DNA from: Wolinella sp052170135
Lineage (GTDB): Bacteria > Campylobacterota > Campylobacteria > Campylobacterales > Helicobacteraceae
NCBI GenBank assembly: GCA_052170135.1
Contig: JBQNBC010000003.1
Location: forward strand, 83,500 to 147,499
Direction: 5' to 3'
DNA: 64,000 nt
Both the position numbers and the translations under genes were made by a program. Below the pieces are notes generated by a model. It worked only from the letters and a program-made list of their open reading frames with translations. It made no database searches and was not told the DNA's origin. This document shows, one piece after another, positions 17,115 to 25,940 of this stretch; position 1 is the stretch's first letter, and every line of letters begins with the position of its first letter.

Positions 17115-17900
17115 TCATTTTTTATCCTCAATTTCTGCAGGATTCTTATGGCTGCTTTCTGCTCTCTTTTTGCAATTGACATTTTTCACACTTTTTGGCT
17201 TTTGTATAGATTCTTTACTCATCACATCATTGTTATACCCAGATTCAAGAATCAAACTCATCTCCATAGCCACACTTTGATTTTGCACTTTAGGTGCTGC
17301 TGCACACTCTTCTCCAAGCACTTCGCGCAAAATACGCTCTCTAAGTTCTGCTATACCGCTTCTATTTTGTGATACAAGTGAACAATCTTTATGCTTAATC
17401 TCTAGCTTTCGTGCATCATTTTTTGTGAGCTTATCTACCTTTGTAAAGACGCGAATCGCGCGCTGATCTCCACGCATAATGCGCGCTATCATCGCCCACG
17501 CTTCAGAATCAATCTCAAGCTCTGGATGACGAGAATCAACAAGCTGAATAAAAAGCTTGATGGATCTGCGCTCATGCAAGAATCTAGCCAACTTATCTCC
17601 CCAGCTCTTGCGCATGTTCTTTGACACTTTGGCATAGCCAAAGCCTGGCAAATCAACTAGCCATAGAGAAATACGTTCCTCATCACGCTTCCATGTTGTT
17701 TCAAAATAATTTATAAGTTGCGTCTTCCCGGGCGTGGAAGAACTTTTGGCAAGAGCTTTTGATTCTGTTAGGAGATTTATTAGTGTGCTTTTTCCAACAT
17801 TGCTCCGCCCGATAAACACAATTTCGCTAAGGCGTGGAGGTGGCGTGTTTTCAATCGAGCTAGCTGACGTGAGAAAGCTAGATTCTAAGACGCTAATCAT
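17115..17900 (-). CDS. engB: Ribosome-assembly GTPase EngB/YsxC with C-terminal extension
   Basis: Essential GTPase for large-subunit assembly. G1 is GRSNVGKST (31-39), the switch I threonine is in SSTPGKTQLINYF, G3 is DLPGFGYAKV (about 82-91) and G4 is FTKVDKL (about 152-158). The family core ends near residue 200. Here about 55 more residues follow, basic at the end (KSVKNVNCKKRAESSHKNPAE), giving 261. The start overlaps the lptA stop by one base, placing it in the lptC-lptA-engB run also seen in H. pylori. Confidence 0.93.
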   Translation of the reverse strand: MISVLESSFLTSASSIENTPPPRLSEIVFIGRSNVGKSTLINLLTESKALAKSSSTPGKTQLINYFETTWKRDEERISLWLVDLPGFGYAKVSKNMRKSWGDKLARFLHERRSIKLFIQLVDSRHPELEIDSEAWAMIARIMRGDQRAIRVFTKVDKLTKNDARKLEIKHKDCSLVSQNRSGIAELRERILREVLGEECAAAPKVQNQSVAMEMSLILESGYNNDVMSKESIQKPKSVKNVNCKKRAESSHKNPAEIEDKK

Positions 17901-18415
17901 TACTTATCTTTTACTCTAGTTTCCTTGCGCGGAGAATCTTTCTCAGCGCCTTTTGTCGATTCTTCAAATGTAAAAATCAACCTCGCAGGTGCTTTGCTCC
18001 CACCACTAACATTTGCAAAACCACTCACACGATTGATGACTATCTTTTCACCTCGTGCGATATTCTCTTTACCTATCTCCTCCACTAGCGCATCGCCTAG
18101 CAGGTGGTATTCATTTTTCGAAGGGTCATATATTGCACTTTTTGAGCTACCTTTAATTTTACGCCCGTCTTGTAGAGTGATGTTAAATTTAACACTGCCA
18201 TGCGCCTCATATTTTTGTGGTCGATTCTTCTTATCAAAAAAAACAACAAGACTATCGCTGGTCAGCTTATCACTTCCACGCACTACGACGACATCTCCAG
18301 TGATGACTGTCTCGCCTTTTGATTCATCTGCGACAAAATTCTTCGCAGTAATCTCCACCTGATCTTTTGCCACTAAACTCACGCAACAAAGTGTTATAGC
18401 CAGCCAAACCCTCAT
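17900..18415 (-). CDS. lptA: LPS export periplasmic bridge protein LptA
   Basis: Product of 171 residues with a signal peptide (MRVWLAITLCCVSLVA) followed by an OstA-N beta-jellyroll: KDQVEITAKNFVADESKGETVITGDVVVVRGSDKLTSD and further strands up to about residue 150. LptA polymerises to carry LPS across the periplasm between LptC and LptD. It overlaps lptC upstream by four bases and engB downstream by one. The C-terminus is charged and unstructured (EESTKGAEKDSPRKETRVKDK). Confidence 0.85.
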   Translation of the reverse strand: MRVWLAITLCCVSLVAKDQVEITAKNFVADESKGETVITGDVVVVRGSDKLTSDSLVVFFDKKNRPQKYEAHGSVKFNITLQDGRKIKGSSKSAIYDPSKNEYHLLGDALVEEIGKENIARGEKIVINRVSGFANVSGGSKAPARLIFTFEESTKGAEKDSPRKETRVKDK

Positions 18416-18975
18416 TTAGCCCCCATTTCAAGCTTTAATCTAATATGCTCCGCCTCCAGGATTCCTTGGTTAGATTTATAGCGGATATTTTCACCCTCTG
18501 CCCTATCCTTAAAGCGCTCACTCCAAAAACGACCATGACCGACAAAAGTCCTGCTACCCATACTGTATTCACCGCCATCACTCCAAAATCTACTATCATC
18601 GCTCCGCTCATACATCGCGCCACTAGGAAAGTAAAGTATTTCTCCACGCTTTATACTTGTCTTCGAGGCTAGATTCTCTGTTATCGCACGCTCATCAAGG
18701 AATCTTGATAGATTCAAGTCATAGATAATATCCTCATCGCCAAAGCGATAGCCCTTACTGCCATTTGCACTCACCAGCACACCAGATACACTAAGCTCGT
18801 GATATACAAACTCATCAAGCTCGATACTAGATAGATTCTGTTCACTTGAAGCACTCCTTGGCAGCGTATGCGCTGGCTCATAGAGCATTACTACAACAAC
18901 ACAAATGGCTATAAGTGCAACAAAAAAAATATAAAGATTACTCCCAAAGCGCAAGAAACTCCTCCATGCGCCCAT
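18412..18975 (-). CDS. lptC: LPS export membrane protein LptC
   Basis: Inner-membrane anchor of the LPS transport bridge. It has one N-terminal membrane segment (residues 13-32, LYIFFVALIAICVVVVMLYE) and a periplasmic domain of repeated beta strands (ELSVSGVLVSANGSKGYRFGDEDI and GAMYERSDDSRFWSDGGEYS) as in LptC/YrbK. At 187 residues the length is right. Its start overlaps kdsC by 38 bases, and its stop overlaps lptA by four. Assignment rests on topology, the strand pattern and the kdsC-lptC-lptA order. Confidence 0.8.
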   Translation of the reverse strand: MGAWRSFLRFGSNLYIFFVALIAICVVVVMLYEPAHTLPRSASSEQNLSSIELDEFVYHELSVSGVLVSANGSKGYRFGDEDIIYDLNLSRFLDERAITENLASKTSIKRGEILYFPSGAMYERSDDSRFWSDGGEYSMGSRTFVGHGRFWSERFKDRAEGENIRYKSNQGILEAEHIRLKLEMGAK

Positions 18976-19453
18976 CGCGTCGCAAAATATACTCTATCAT
19001 TTCACGCACTGCGCCGTGTCCGCCACGTTTTCTCAAATGGACATCAACATGTGAAATAATAGCCTCGGCACAATCGCTTGGTGCAAATTTAAGAGCTGAT
19101 TCTCTAAACATGGACAAGTCATTTAAGTCATCGCCAATAGATGCTACAGAATCACGCTTAATTCCGAGATTTACGCACAACTCACGGAGAATCGCGCCTT
19201 TGTCCTTGACACCCTGAAAAAGATGCTTGATCCCCAGCTCTTTTACACGATGAGCAACTATACCAGAACGCCTGCCAGTAATGATGGCTACCTCGCCGCC
19301 AATCCGTATCCAACTAGCAATAGCCAAGCCATCTTTGACATCAAAACGCTTCATCTCACTCACTTTTTCCAAAGCTCCACTCAAACAAGAATCGATATAA
19401 ATCCCACCATCGCTCAACGTACCATCGACATCAAGTGCAAGCAACTTAATCAC
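18938..19453 (-). CDS. kdsC: KDO 8-phosphate phosphatase
   Basis: HAD-family phosphatase releasing KDO for the LPS core. The HAD motif DVDGTLSDGG is at residues 8-17, motif II is in IITGRRSGIVAHRVKELGI, the lysine in GVKDKG, and the distal acidic motif is GDDLNDLSMF. I start at the GTG at 19453 (GTGATTAAG), which overlaps the hisB TGA and follows AAGGGAG by four bases. This gives 171 residues. An upstream ATG at 19501 lies well inside hisB and would add an uncharacteristic lysine-rich leader. Confidence 0.88.
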   Translation of the reverse strand: MIKLLALDVDGTLSDGGIYIDSCLSGALEKVSEMKRFDVKDGLAIASWIRIGGEVAIITGRRSGIVAHRVKELGIKHLFQGVKDKGAILRELCVNLGIKRDSVASIGDDLNDLSMFRESALKFAPSDCAEAIISHVDVHLRKRGGHGAVREMIEYILRRDGRMEEFLALWE

Positions 19454-20022
19454 AACACTCCCTTTGTGCTTGGCATTACGATTCTTGGATTTTGCGTGCA
19501 TGCACGACGCAACGCAACGGCAAAAGCTTTAAATGTAGCCTCAATTATATGGTGTCGATTCTTCCCACGCTTTTGTTTGATATGCACGCTTAGTCCAGCA
19601 TTAAAAATAAGTGCTCTAAAAAACTCTTCTGCAAGCTCTGCATCAAACCCACCAAGCATGCCATCAACCGCAAGTTCAAATACTAAAAATGGACGATTGC
19701 TCACATCTAAATCACACTCAACGCACGATTCATCCATTACAACAGAGGCATTTCCAAAGCGCTCAATCCCACTAACAGGATAAAGCAAGGAGTGTAAAAG
19801 CTTGCCAATAACTATTCCGCAATCCTCAACACTATGATGAGAATCTACATGCAAGTCCCCCTCGCAAACCAGCTCCAAATCCCAAAGAGCGTGCTTTGCC
19901 AAGCTCTCAAGCATATGGTCAAAAAAACCAATTCCACTCTTTATATTCGCACGCCCACTGCCATACAACTCGAGACTAGCCTTTATATTTGTCTCCTTTG
20001 TCGTGCGCACAATCTCCTGCAC
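19450..20022 (-). CDS. hisB: Imidazoleglycerol-phosphate dehydratase
   Basis: Sixth step of histidine synthesis. This is the monofunctional form (190 residues, no phosphatase domain). Manganese-binding histidines are visible in FFDHMLESLAKH (H36, H44), HHSVEDCG (62-69) and, C-terminally, RHHIIEATFKAFAVALR. It is the only histidine gene in an otherwise envelope-related series (rlpA upstream, kdsC downstream), coupled to kdsC by a GTGA overlap. Confidence 0.94.
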   Translation of the reverse strand: MQEIVRTTKETNIKASLELYGSGRANIKSGIGFFDHMLESLAKHALWDLELVCEGDLHVDSHHSVEDCGIVIGKLLHSLLYPVSGIERFGNASVVMDESCVECDLDVSNRPFLVFELAVDGMLGGFDAELAEEFFRALIFNAGLSVHIKQKRGKNRHHIIEATFKAFAVALRRACTQNPRIVMPSTKGVL

Positions 20023-20031
20023 AATAGCCTC

Positions 20032-20886
20032 CTACTCAGAAATCACAAACGCGCCACTTACGATCTTTTCGCGTGCAATAAAGTCTCTAGCCTCCTCTTC
20101 CCCTTTAAATCCAGAAAGCATGACACGATATATAGGTGCACCATCTAGCATAAACTCTCGCACAACGGCTTTATAGCCACCAACATTACTATTTTGCGCT
20201 TTAAATCGCTCAGCGCCATCTTTTTTTCTAAATGCACCAATTTGCACTAAAAATCTAGAGAGCGTAACGCTACTTTCAACACTACCAACGCGAAACTCTT
20301 TTTTATTGATTGTGCCCTCTGGTAGATTCTTAGCCATACTATTTGCTATAACACCACTAAAGCCAAGCACCTCAATAGTAACTAGCGCAGTGCCCTTTTG
20401 CACCATGTCAATTTCGTGCGCAGCGGTATTTGAGAGGTCTATGATGCGCCCCTCTACAAATGGTCCCCTATCATTGATTCTCACGATTGTGCTCTTGCCA
20501 TTTTCGCGGTTTGTTACCTTTACGACTGTGTTCATAGGATAGGTCTTATGTGCAGCAGTGTGAGCATACATGCTATATGTTTCGCCATTTGATGTCTTCT
20601 TACCATGAAAGTTAGGACCATACCAACTTGCGATACCGACTGTACTATCACCCACATCAACATGACTTGGATAGTACCACTTACCAGCAATCTGATACGG
20701 TCTCATGGTGGCTTTGTGCATCTGTGGCGTATCACGAATATCTTCCATATTAGGCATCGCCGGCTCACCATAGGTATATGTGCGACTAGGACCTGGAGAA
20801 GGCTTAAATACACAGCCACCAAGAAGAAATATTGGCAGCACAAATGTGCTGATTTTAGCGGGTGAGGACAAGTTTAACCCCTGCAT
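20032..20886 (-). CDS. rlpA: RlpA-family lipoprotein with SPOR domain
   Basis: Septal or pole-associated peptidoglycan enzyme family that cleaves denuded glycan strands. A lipobox LGGC puts the lipidated Cys at residue 25. The double-psi beta-barrel domain spans about 83-155 (GIASWYGPNFHGKKTSNGE through RINDRGPFVEGRIIDLS), including the conserved Asp in the NDRGPF motif. A C-terminal SPOR peptidoglycan-binding domain spans about 207-284 (RFLVQIGAFRKKDGAERFK). The start overlaps the mltD stop by 32 bases. In H. pylori the rlpA and mltD homologues are also adjacent. Confidence 0.9.
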   Translation of the reverse strand: MQGLNLSSPAKISTFVLPIFLLGGCVFKPSPGPSRTYTYGEPAMPNMEDIRDTPQMHKATMRPYQIAGKWYYPSHVDVGDSTVGIASWYGPNFHGKKTSNGETYSMYAHTAAHKTYPMNTVVKVTNRENGKSTIVRINDRGPFVEGRIIDLSNTAAHEIDMVQKGTALVTIEVLGFSGVIANSMAKNLPEGTINKKEFRVGSVESSVTLSRFLVQIGAFRKKDGAERFKAQNSNVGGYKAVVREFMLDGAPIYRVMLSGFKGEEEARDFIAREKIVSGAFVISE

Positions 20887-22075
20887 TTAGCGAATTCTTA
20901 TTGAGATTATTCAGCTTTTTTATACTCTCTTTTGAAATATTAAATCGCTCGCTAATAGAATCGAGCGTATCGCCGCGCTTTGTCACATACTCCTTGACCT
21001 CAACGTGCCTCTTAAAGGACGGGATCCTAAGCACCTGGTTTAGCGAAAGTACCGTGCCTTCAAGGTTATTCATAAGCTGTATTTCACGCACACTCACTCC
21101 ATGTCGCTTGGCTATTAGTCCAAGTGTATCACCTTGCCTCACATTGTAAATTGCAAAATGCTCCACACTTTTATGAGAATCCGGTGAGTAGTTCTGTCTA
21201 AAGCTAGCTAGTCGCTCATACGGGAGATATACCGCCACGTTACCAATCCCAGGAGGCGTGATTGAGTGCTTTAAATGGCGATTATATCGCTTAAACTCCT
21301 CCAAGCTGATGCCGGCGTCTTCTGCAATTTTGTATAGCTGAATTCCTCGCTTGACATATACTTTTGCTATAGTTGTGCCAGCTCCACGATTTAAAAAGTG
21401 TTCATAATCAGAGCTTTTTAGCATGTCTACACTTCTGAAAATCATAGCAATAGAGAGAATCTTACGCATATAATGGCGACTCTCTAATGGAATATACTTT
21501 TTATCTGGATCCAAAAGCACTCCCAAATCATCGCTTCCAGCGCGCTCAATAGCCTTTTGCAACCGACCATCACCACAGTTATAGGCAATAGCCGCAAGGT
21601 GCCACTTTCCAAACTTTGCATGAAGCCGCTTTAAATACTCAATGGCCGCCTCAGTTGAGCGTACAGGATCCCGTCGCTCATCTACATACTCATCTATCCT
21701 AAGCCCTAATATTTTCGCAGTTTGTGGAATTAGTTGCCAAAGTCCAGTGGCATTTTTGCTTGAGTGCGCGCGAATAGAAAACTCGGATTCCGCCATTGCA
21801 AGATATAAAAACTCCTGCGGAATCTCAGCCTTTATAATCATCTCCTTGAGCATTGGGACAAACTCATAAGCCTCGTCATATCGCTTTAAGAGGTTATCTT
21901 TTTGTATATTGCTAAGTAGAGAATTTTTTACGTCAAGAAAATTATTATCATAAATAAATGACGGCTCAACGCCAAAAATCTCCAAAATCGACTCATCGCG
22001 ATCGTTGTATGTCGAGTTTTTAAAAGATGCCAACAGTACGGAGGCGAGGAGCAAAATGGCTAAAATTGCTTTCAT
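20855..22075 (-). CDS. mltD: Membrane-bound lytic transglycosylase D
   Basis: Cuts glycan strands of peptidoglycan to form 1,6-anhydro ends. It has a signal peptide (MKAILAILLLASVLLAS) and an SLT domain with catalytic Glu96 in LAMAESEFS, followed by ATGLWQLIPQTAKILGL and IAYNCGDGRL. Two C-terminal LysM repeats follow, near 309-355 (YNVRQGDTLGLIAKRHGVSV) and 362-406 (YVTKRGDTLDSISERFNIS). At 406 residues it is compact. It follows tatD at 66 bases and precedes rlpA with overlap. Confidence 0.93.
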   Translation of the reverse strand: MKAILAILLLASVLLASFKNSTYNDRDESILEIFGVEPSFIYDNNFLDVKNSLLSNIQKDNLLKRYDEAYEFVPMLKEMIIKAEIPQEFLYLAMAESEFSIRAHSSKNATGLWQLIPQTAKILGLRIDEYVDERRDPVRSTEAAIEYLKRLHAKFGKWHLAAIAYNCGDGRLQKAIERAGSDDLGVLLDPDKKYIPLESRHYMRKILSIAMIFRSVDMLKSSDYEHFLNRGAGTTIAKVYVKRGIQLYKIAEDAGISLEEFKRYNRHLKHSITPPGIGNVAVYLPYERLASFRQNYSPDSHKSVEHFAIYNVRQGDTLGLIAKRHGVSVREIQLMNNLEGTVLSLNQVLRIPSFKRHVEVKEYVTKRGDTLDSISERFNISKESIKKLNNLNKNSLNAGVKLVLTR

Positions 22076-22141
22076 CGTGATCCTTGGTGTGGTTTCTTTA
22101 CATTAATATAACTAGCTGATTATACGAACAAACATCTTAAA

Positions 22142-22912
22142 CTACTGAGCTAATTCGCAAAATAGCCGTATGGCATTCTCGTCAGTCAAGCTCTTTATGC
22201 GCGATTCTTCCACTCTTAGAAGCTCAGATATTTTTTTGGCAATTAGCGGTATGTAGCTAGGTTCATTGCGCGTACCTCGATGCGGATGTGGCGTGAGATA
22301 TGGAGCGTCCGTCTCTAAAAGTAATCGCTCAAGCGGAATCCTGTGGAGAATCTCAACAAGCCTCCTGGCGTTTGAAAAAGTCAAAACCCCGCCAATGCCA
22401 TAATAAAAATTATCCGATAAGCCCAAAAGAATCTCATCAGCATTGTAACAATGAAGCACGCCTCTTAAATCGCTAGCCTCGCTCTTTAGTATTGCAAAGC
22501 TATCATTTGATGCCTCGCGGATATGGATTATTAACGGCTTATCAAATTCCCTGGCTAAGGCTATTTGACGTAAAAAAACATCTTTTTGTAGCTTCTTTAT
22601 TGATTCTCTGTCTTCATCATTTGGTAGATGATAGTAGTCCAGCCCACATTCTCCAACAGCGATGCAGCGCGGATGTTTTAGAGCCTCCCTAAGAGGAGCT
22701 TGGTCGTATGTTTCCGCATGGCAAGGGTGAATCCCGGCAGCAAAATAGATATTTGAAAAGCGCTCACTAAGCTCCTGCGCCCTAGATAAATCCTCCCCAC
22801 TTGCCCCAGGAATAAGAATCCGAGATACACCCGAACTCTCTGCGCGTGCAATAACCTCATCTATATCATCAAAATACCGACGATCATCCAAATGACAATG
22901 TGTATCAATCAC
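22142..22912 (-). CDS. tatD: TatD-family metal-dependent hydrolase
   Basis: 3'-to-5' DNase/RNase-type metallohydrolase of the amidohydrolase fold. Metal ligands are seen in DTHCHLDD (H5, H7), GECGLDYYH, PLIIHIREA and LETDAPYLTP. The length of 256 residues is typical. The ATG at 22912 overlaps the end of the small coiled-coil gene upstream by eight bases. It lies upstream of mltD and rlpA in the conserved order. Confidence 0.93.
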   Translation of the reverse strand: MIDTHCHLDDRRYFDDIDEVIARAESSGVSRILIPGASGEDLSRAQELSERFSNIYFAAGIHPCHAETYDQAPLREALKHPRCIAVGECGLDYYHLPNDEDRESIKKLQKDVFLRQIALAREFDKPLIIHIREASNDSFAILKSEASDLRGVLHCYNADEILLGLSDNFYYGIGGVLTFSNARRLVEILHRIPLERLLLETDAPYLTPHPHRGTRNEPSYIPLIAKKISELLRVEESRIKSLTDENAIRLFCELAQ

Positions 22913-23159
22913 TTGCTTGCTCCTCTTCTAGAAGAGATAGCCTCTCACTATATTTTCTATCTAGCTCATCTAGCTCACTGATGTATCGCTCAAGATGCTC
23001 TTTGCAATCCTCCACAAGCTCCTGCATAATCAAATACTCAATCGGTCGCTTTGAAGTGTATTGTAGCTTCATCAGTTTGCTTTGTAAGTTTGTCAGCTTG
23101 TCTTGCAGGCGAGTAGAGGCGTTAGACATAGCTTGTGGTGTCCATTTACAAGCATTCAT
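22905..23159 (-). CDS. Small coiled-coil protein of unknown function
   Basis: An 84-residue acidic and basic helical protein with no signal peptide. Residues 15-80 form continuous heptad-rich helix (RLQDKLTNLQSKLMKLQ and ELVEDCKEHLERYISELDEL). It overlaps tatD by eight bases and starts the leftward series opposite ribE. An AGGAG site eight bases upstream of the ATG supports it as a real gene. I recognise no family. Confidence 0.7.
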   Translation of the reverse strand: MNACKWTPQAMSNASTRLQDKLTNLQSKLMKLQYTSKRPIEYLIMQELVEDCKEHLERYISELDELDRKYSERLSLLEEEQASD

Positions 23160-23219
23160 AAAAACTCCTAAGTAAAATTTCTGTGTAAATATATCGTGGC
23201 TTCACTTGATGGTTTATGA

Positions 23220-23225
23220 TAAAAT
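23220..23225 (+). promoter_or_regulatory. Putative -10 box of ribE
   Basis: TAAAAT in TATGATAAAATCTAGC, 27 bases before the ribE start and its AAGGAG site. It lies in the divergent gap shared with the leftward small coiled-coil gene. Confidence 0.5.
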
Positions 23226-23252
23226 CTAGCTACTTTAAAACAAGGAGAAGAT

Positions 23253-23867
23253 GTGTTCACCGGGCTTATCCGCGAACTAGCAGACGCCTCTTTGAGCGGT
23301 GATATTCTGACTCTACGCGCAGAATACAAGCCAAAAATAGGCGATAGCATTGCAGTAAATGGCGCATGCCTCACGGTAACTTCACTTTTTAGCGGTGGAT
23401 TTTATGTTCAGCTTAGTAGTGAGAGTAAGTCGATTCTAGCGCTAGAGAATCTAAATGGAAAAGTCCATATCGAACCAGCCATGAGCCTAGGGGAGCGACT
23501 AGAAGGGCATATTGTGCAAGGACATATAGACGGGCTTGGAACAGTTCTTGAACGTGTCGATTCTCACAGTGGGAGCGACTTTATCATCAGCGTTCCTTCT
23601 TTATTAATGCGCTATATCATCCCCAAGGGAAGCATTGCCATTGATGGTGTAAGCCTGACTGTGAATGAGGTTTTTAAAGAATCCTTTCGCCTTACCATAA
23701 TCCCACACACACTCAATTCCACGCTACTTGATAGCTACAAAAAGGGTCGCAGAATAAATATAGAAACCGATATGCTTGTGCGCTCAATCGCCCACATGCT
23801 ACAACGAGGAGAAGCCATGCATAAACTCTCATGGAGTAATATCGATTCTCTGCTTATGAGCTACTAG
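23253..23867 (+). CDS. ribE: Riboflavin synthase alpha subunit
   Basis: Converts two 6,7-dimethyl-8-ribityllumazine to riboflavin. It starts at GTG 23253, giving the canonical MFTGLI N-terminus. The preceding AAGGAG supports it, while the out-of-frame ATG two bases earlier does not read the protein. The two lumazine-binding repeats occupy about 1-90 (IAVNGACLTVTSL; GHIVQGHIDGLGTVL at the junction) and 95-190 (SIAIDGVSLTVNEVF). 204 residues, normal length. It shares a plus-strand unit with flhX, which begins one base after its stop. Confidence 0.94.
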   Translation: MFTGLIRELADASLSGDILTLRAEYKPKIGDSIAVNGACLTVTSLFSGGFYVQLSSESKSILALENLNGKVHIEPAMSLGERLEGHIVQGHIDGLGTVLERVDSHSGSDFIISVPSLLMRYIIPKGSIAIDGVSLTVNEVFKESFRLTIIPHTLNSTLLDSYKKGRRINIETDMLVRSIAHMLQRGEAMHKLSWSNIDSLLMSY

Positions 23868-23868
23868 C

Positions 23869-24144
23869 ATGCCACCACTTGGAGCAAAAGCAGCTGCCCT
23901 CGCCTACGATCAGCAAAAACAACGCGCACCAAAGCTGCTCGCCAAGGGCAAAGGACTAATCGCCGAACAGATAATAAAAAAGGCAAAAGAGTTTGAGATT
24001 CCACTTTTTCAAAATGAGCTACTAGTGGATTCTTTACTTGATGCGCCACTTGATACGGAGATACCACCGGCACTATATCGAGCTGTTGTGGAGGTATTTA
24101 TCTGGCTATATCAAAGCGAAAAAAAGGCACAACTCTCAGGCTAA
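23869..24144 (+). CDS. FlhX: FlhB C-terminal-domain homologue
   Basis: A 91-residue protein matching only the cytoplasmic domain of FlhB: AAALAYDQQKQRAPKLLAKGKGLIAEQIIKKAKEFEIPLFQNELL, then IPPALYRAVVEVFIWLY. The NPTH autocleavage site and membrane part are absent. H. pylori has such a stand-alone piece (FlhX), which can substitute for the cleaved FlhB C-terminal fragment in flagellar export. It follows ribE by one base as in H. pylori. Confidence 0.85.
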   Translation: MPPLGAKAAALAYDQQKQRAPKLLAKGKGLIAEQIIKKAKEFEIPLFQNELLVDSLLDAPLDTEIPPALYRAVVEVFIWLYQSEKKAQLSG

Positions 24145-24192
24145 ACGCAAGCTAAAAACCTTATAGATTCTCGCCTTTTAAAAGCTTTGTCA

Positions 24193-24198
24193 TAAAAT
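24193..24198 (+). promoter_or_regulatory. Putative -10 box of serB
   Basis: TAAAAT in TTGTCATAAAATTACG, 27 bases before the serB ATG, with AAGGA between. Confidence 0.45.
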
Positions 24199-24225
24199 TA
24201 CGATAAATCATTTTTAAGGATTCTC

Positions 24226-24846
24226 ATGAAATTGGCAGTTTTCGACTTTGATTCTACGCTCATGGATGGTGAGACAATCGATATTTTGGCGCGAAACCAT
24301 GGCGTAGACGAGCAGGTAGACGCGATTACAAAAGGTGCAATGGAAGGCGGGCTTGATTTTTATGAGAGCTTGAAGCGACGCGTTGCGCTTTTGCGCGGGA
24401 TGGAACTATCGCTAGTGGAAAGTATCTGCGCAAATCTCCCGCTAATGGATGGCGCAAAGGAGCTTATAGCTGAACTAAAAAAGCGTGGTTGCACCGTTGT
24501 TGTATTTAGTGGCGGATTTAAAAATGCAACCAAAAAAGCAAGAGAAATTCTTGGCTTTGATGCTGACTTTAGCAATATTTTACACCACAAAGATGGCAAG
24601 CTAACTGGCGAAGTGGGTGGCGAGATGATGTTTGGATTCTCCAAAGGGGAGATGTTGCAAAGCATACAAAGATTGCTAAAAATCTCACCAGAAGAGACTA
24701 TGGCTGTGGGCGATGGAGCAAATGACGCCTCAATGTTTGCCCATGCAAAGATTCGCGTTGCATTCTGCGCCAAGCCGATTCTTCGCAAGCAGGCAAATGT
24801 CATTATTGATCGCAAAGATTTACGAGAAATTTTGAAACATATATAA
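24226..24846 (+). CDS. serB: Phosphoserine phosphatase
   Basis: Last step of serine synthesis. HAD motif I is DFDSTLMDGETID with nucleophile D7 and acid D9. Motif II is in VVVFSGGFKNATKKA and motifs III/IV are AVGDGANDASMF. At 206 residues it has only the catalytic domain, without the ACT-like N-terminal extension of enterobacterial SerB. AAGGA precedes the ATG. tal follows 16 bases downstream, and the two are probably co-transcribed. Confidence 0.94.
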   Translation: MKLAVFDFDSTLMDGETIDILARNHGVDEQVDAITKGAMEGGLDFYESLKRRVALLRGMELSLVESICANLPLMDGAKELIAELKKRGCTVVVFSGGFKNATKKAREILGFDADFSNILHHKDGKLTGEVGGEMMFGFSKGEMLQSIQRLLKISPEETMAVGDGANDASMFAHAKIRVAFCAKPILRKQANVIIDRKDLREILKHI

Positions 24847-24862
24847 AAGAGGGGGTGATATA

Positions 24863-25855
24863 ATGAAAATTGATGAGATTGGCTTTTCGCTTTGGTGTGA
24901 CTTTGTTGAGAGGGATTTTTTAGAAGGACGCTTTAGAGAGTTGATAAGAGATGGCGTGATTAAAGGCGCGACAAGCAATCCAGCGATTTTCCAAAAGTCA
25001 TTCACCGCATCTAGCGCATACAAAGACGAAATAGCACTCCTAAGGGCGCAAGGTATAGAACCAAAGAGAATCTATGAAACACTAGCAGTGCGCGATATAG
25101 CACGTGCTGCTCAGATTCTCGCTCCTCTCAACGAGAAGAATCCAGAGGATGGCTTTATAAGTATCGAGGTTGATCCGTTTCTGTGCGACGATTCTAGCGG
25201 GACGATTAGCGAGGGCGTGAGGCTATTTGAGACTATTGGATACAAAAATGTGATGATAAAAGTCCCAGCTACAAATGCAGGCTATCAGGCTATGGAAGAG
25301 CTAATCGCTAAAGGAATCTCCGTAAATGCAACGCTAATATTTTCCAAAGAGCAAGCACAGGCGTGCTTAGATGCTTTTGCGCGCGGATATGAGCGCACAA
25401 AAGAGCTACCTCAGAGTGTGATTAGCATTTTTGTATCACGATTGGATAGAAAGTGCGATGAGAAGATTAGCTCAGCTGGACTAAAGATAGGTGAGCTAGG
25501 CATCAGAAATGCACAAAGAATCTACCGTCTAATCGAAGAATCCAAGCCAAAGGCTACACGTGCGCTATTTGCAAGCACAGGCGTAAAAGGAAACTCACTC
25601 ACTCCAAGCTACTATGTCGATTCTTTGCTACATAGACACAGCATAAATACTGCACCACTAGAGACTATCGAGGCATTTATCAAAAGTGGCAATTCCTCTC
25701 AAAAATATCTCTCTTCACGCGAAGATGACGAGAGATATTTCCTAGAAGTCAAAAATGCAGGAATCGAACTTAATTCCGTATTTGATGCACTTATAAACGA
25801 AGGAATCGCGCTGTTTAAAGAATCGTTTGACGCACTTTTAGCGACTTTAAAGTAG
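24863..25855 (+). CDS. tal: Transaldolase
   Basis: Non-oxidative pentose phosphate enzyme moving a dihydroxyacetone unit. The Schiff-base lysine lies in NVMIKVPATNAGYQAMEEL (about residue 133). GATSNPAIFQKSF near 35 and SVNATLIFSKEQA near 153 are family motifs. The 330-residue product fits the long bacterial TalB-like/type 2 group used by epsilonproteobacteria. GAGGGGG precedes the ATG. tal-rplY-pth-lptF is the H. pylori order. Confidence 0.94.
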   Translation: MKIDEIGFSLWCDFVERDFLEGRFRELIRDGVIKGATSNPAIFQKSFTASSAYKDEIALLRAQGIEPKRIYETLAVRDIARAAQILAPLNEKNPEDGFISIEVDPFLCDDSSGTISEGVRLFETIGYKNVMIKVPATNAGYQAMEELIAKGISVNATLIFSKEQAQACLDAFARGYERTKELPQSVISIFVSRLDRKCDEKISSAGLKIGELGIRNAQRIYRLIEESKPKATRALFASTGVKGNSLTPSYYVDSLLHRHSINTAPLETIEAFIKSGNSSQKYLSSREDDERYFLEVKNAGIELNSVFDALINEGIALFKESFDALLATLK

Positions 25856-25887
25856 CTTAATTTTAGCCATGATTTAGCATTTTTGGC

Positions 25888-25893
25888 TACAAT
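25888..25893 (+). promoter_or_regulatory. Putative -10 box of rplY
   Basis: TACAAT in TTTTGGCTACAATGGC, 48 bases before rplY. The preceding bases contain the short inverted repeat TAGCCA/TGGCTA (25864-25869 and 25884-25889), which may also end tal transcripts. Confidence 0.4.
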
Positions 25894-25940
25894 GGCGGAC
25901 TTTTTTCATGTAAAAAAGCAAATTTTTCAAAGGATTTTTT

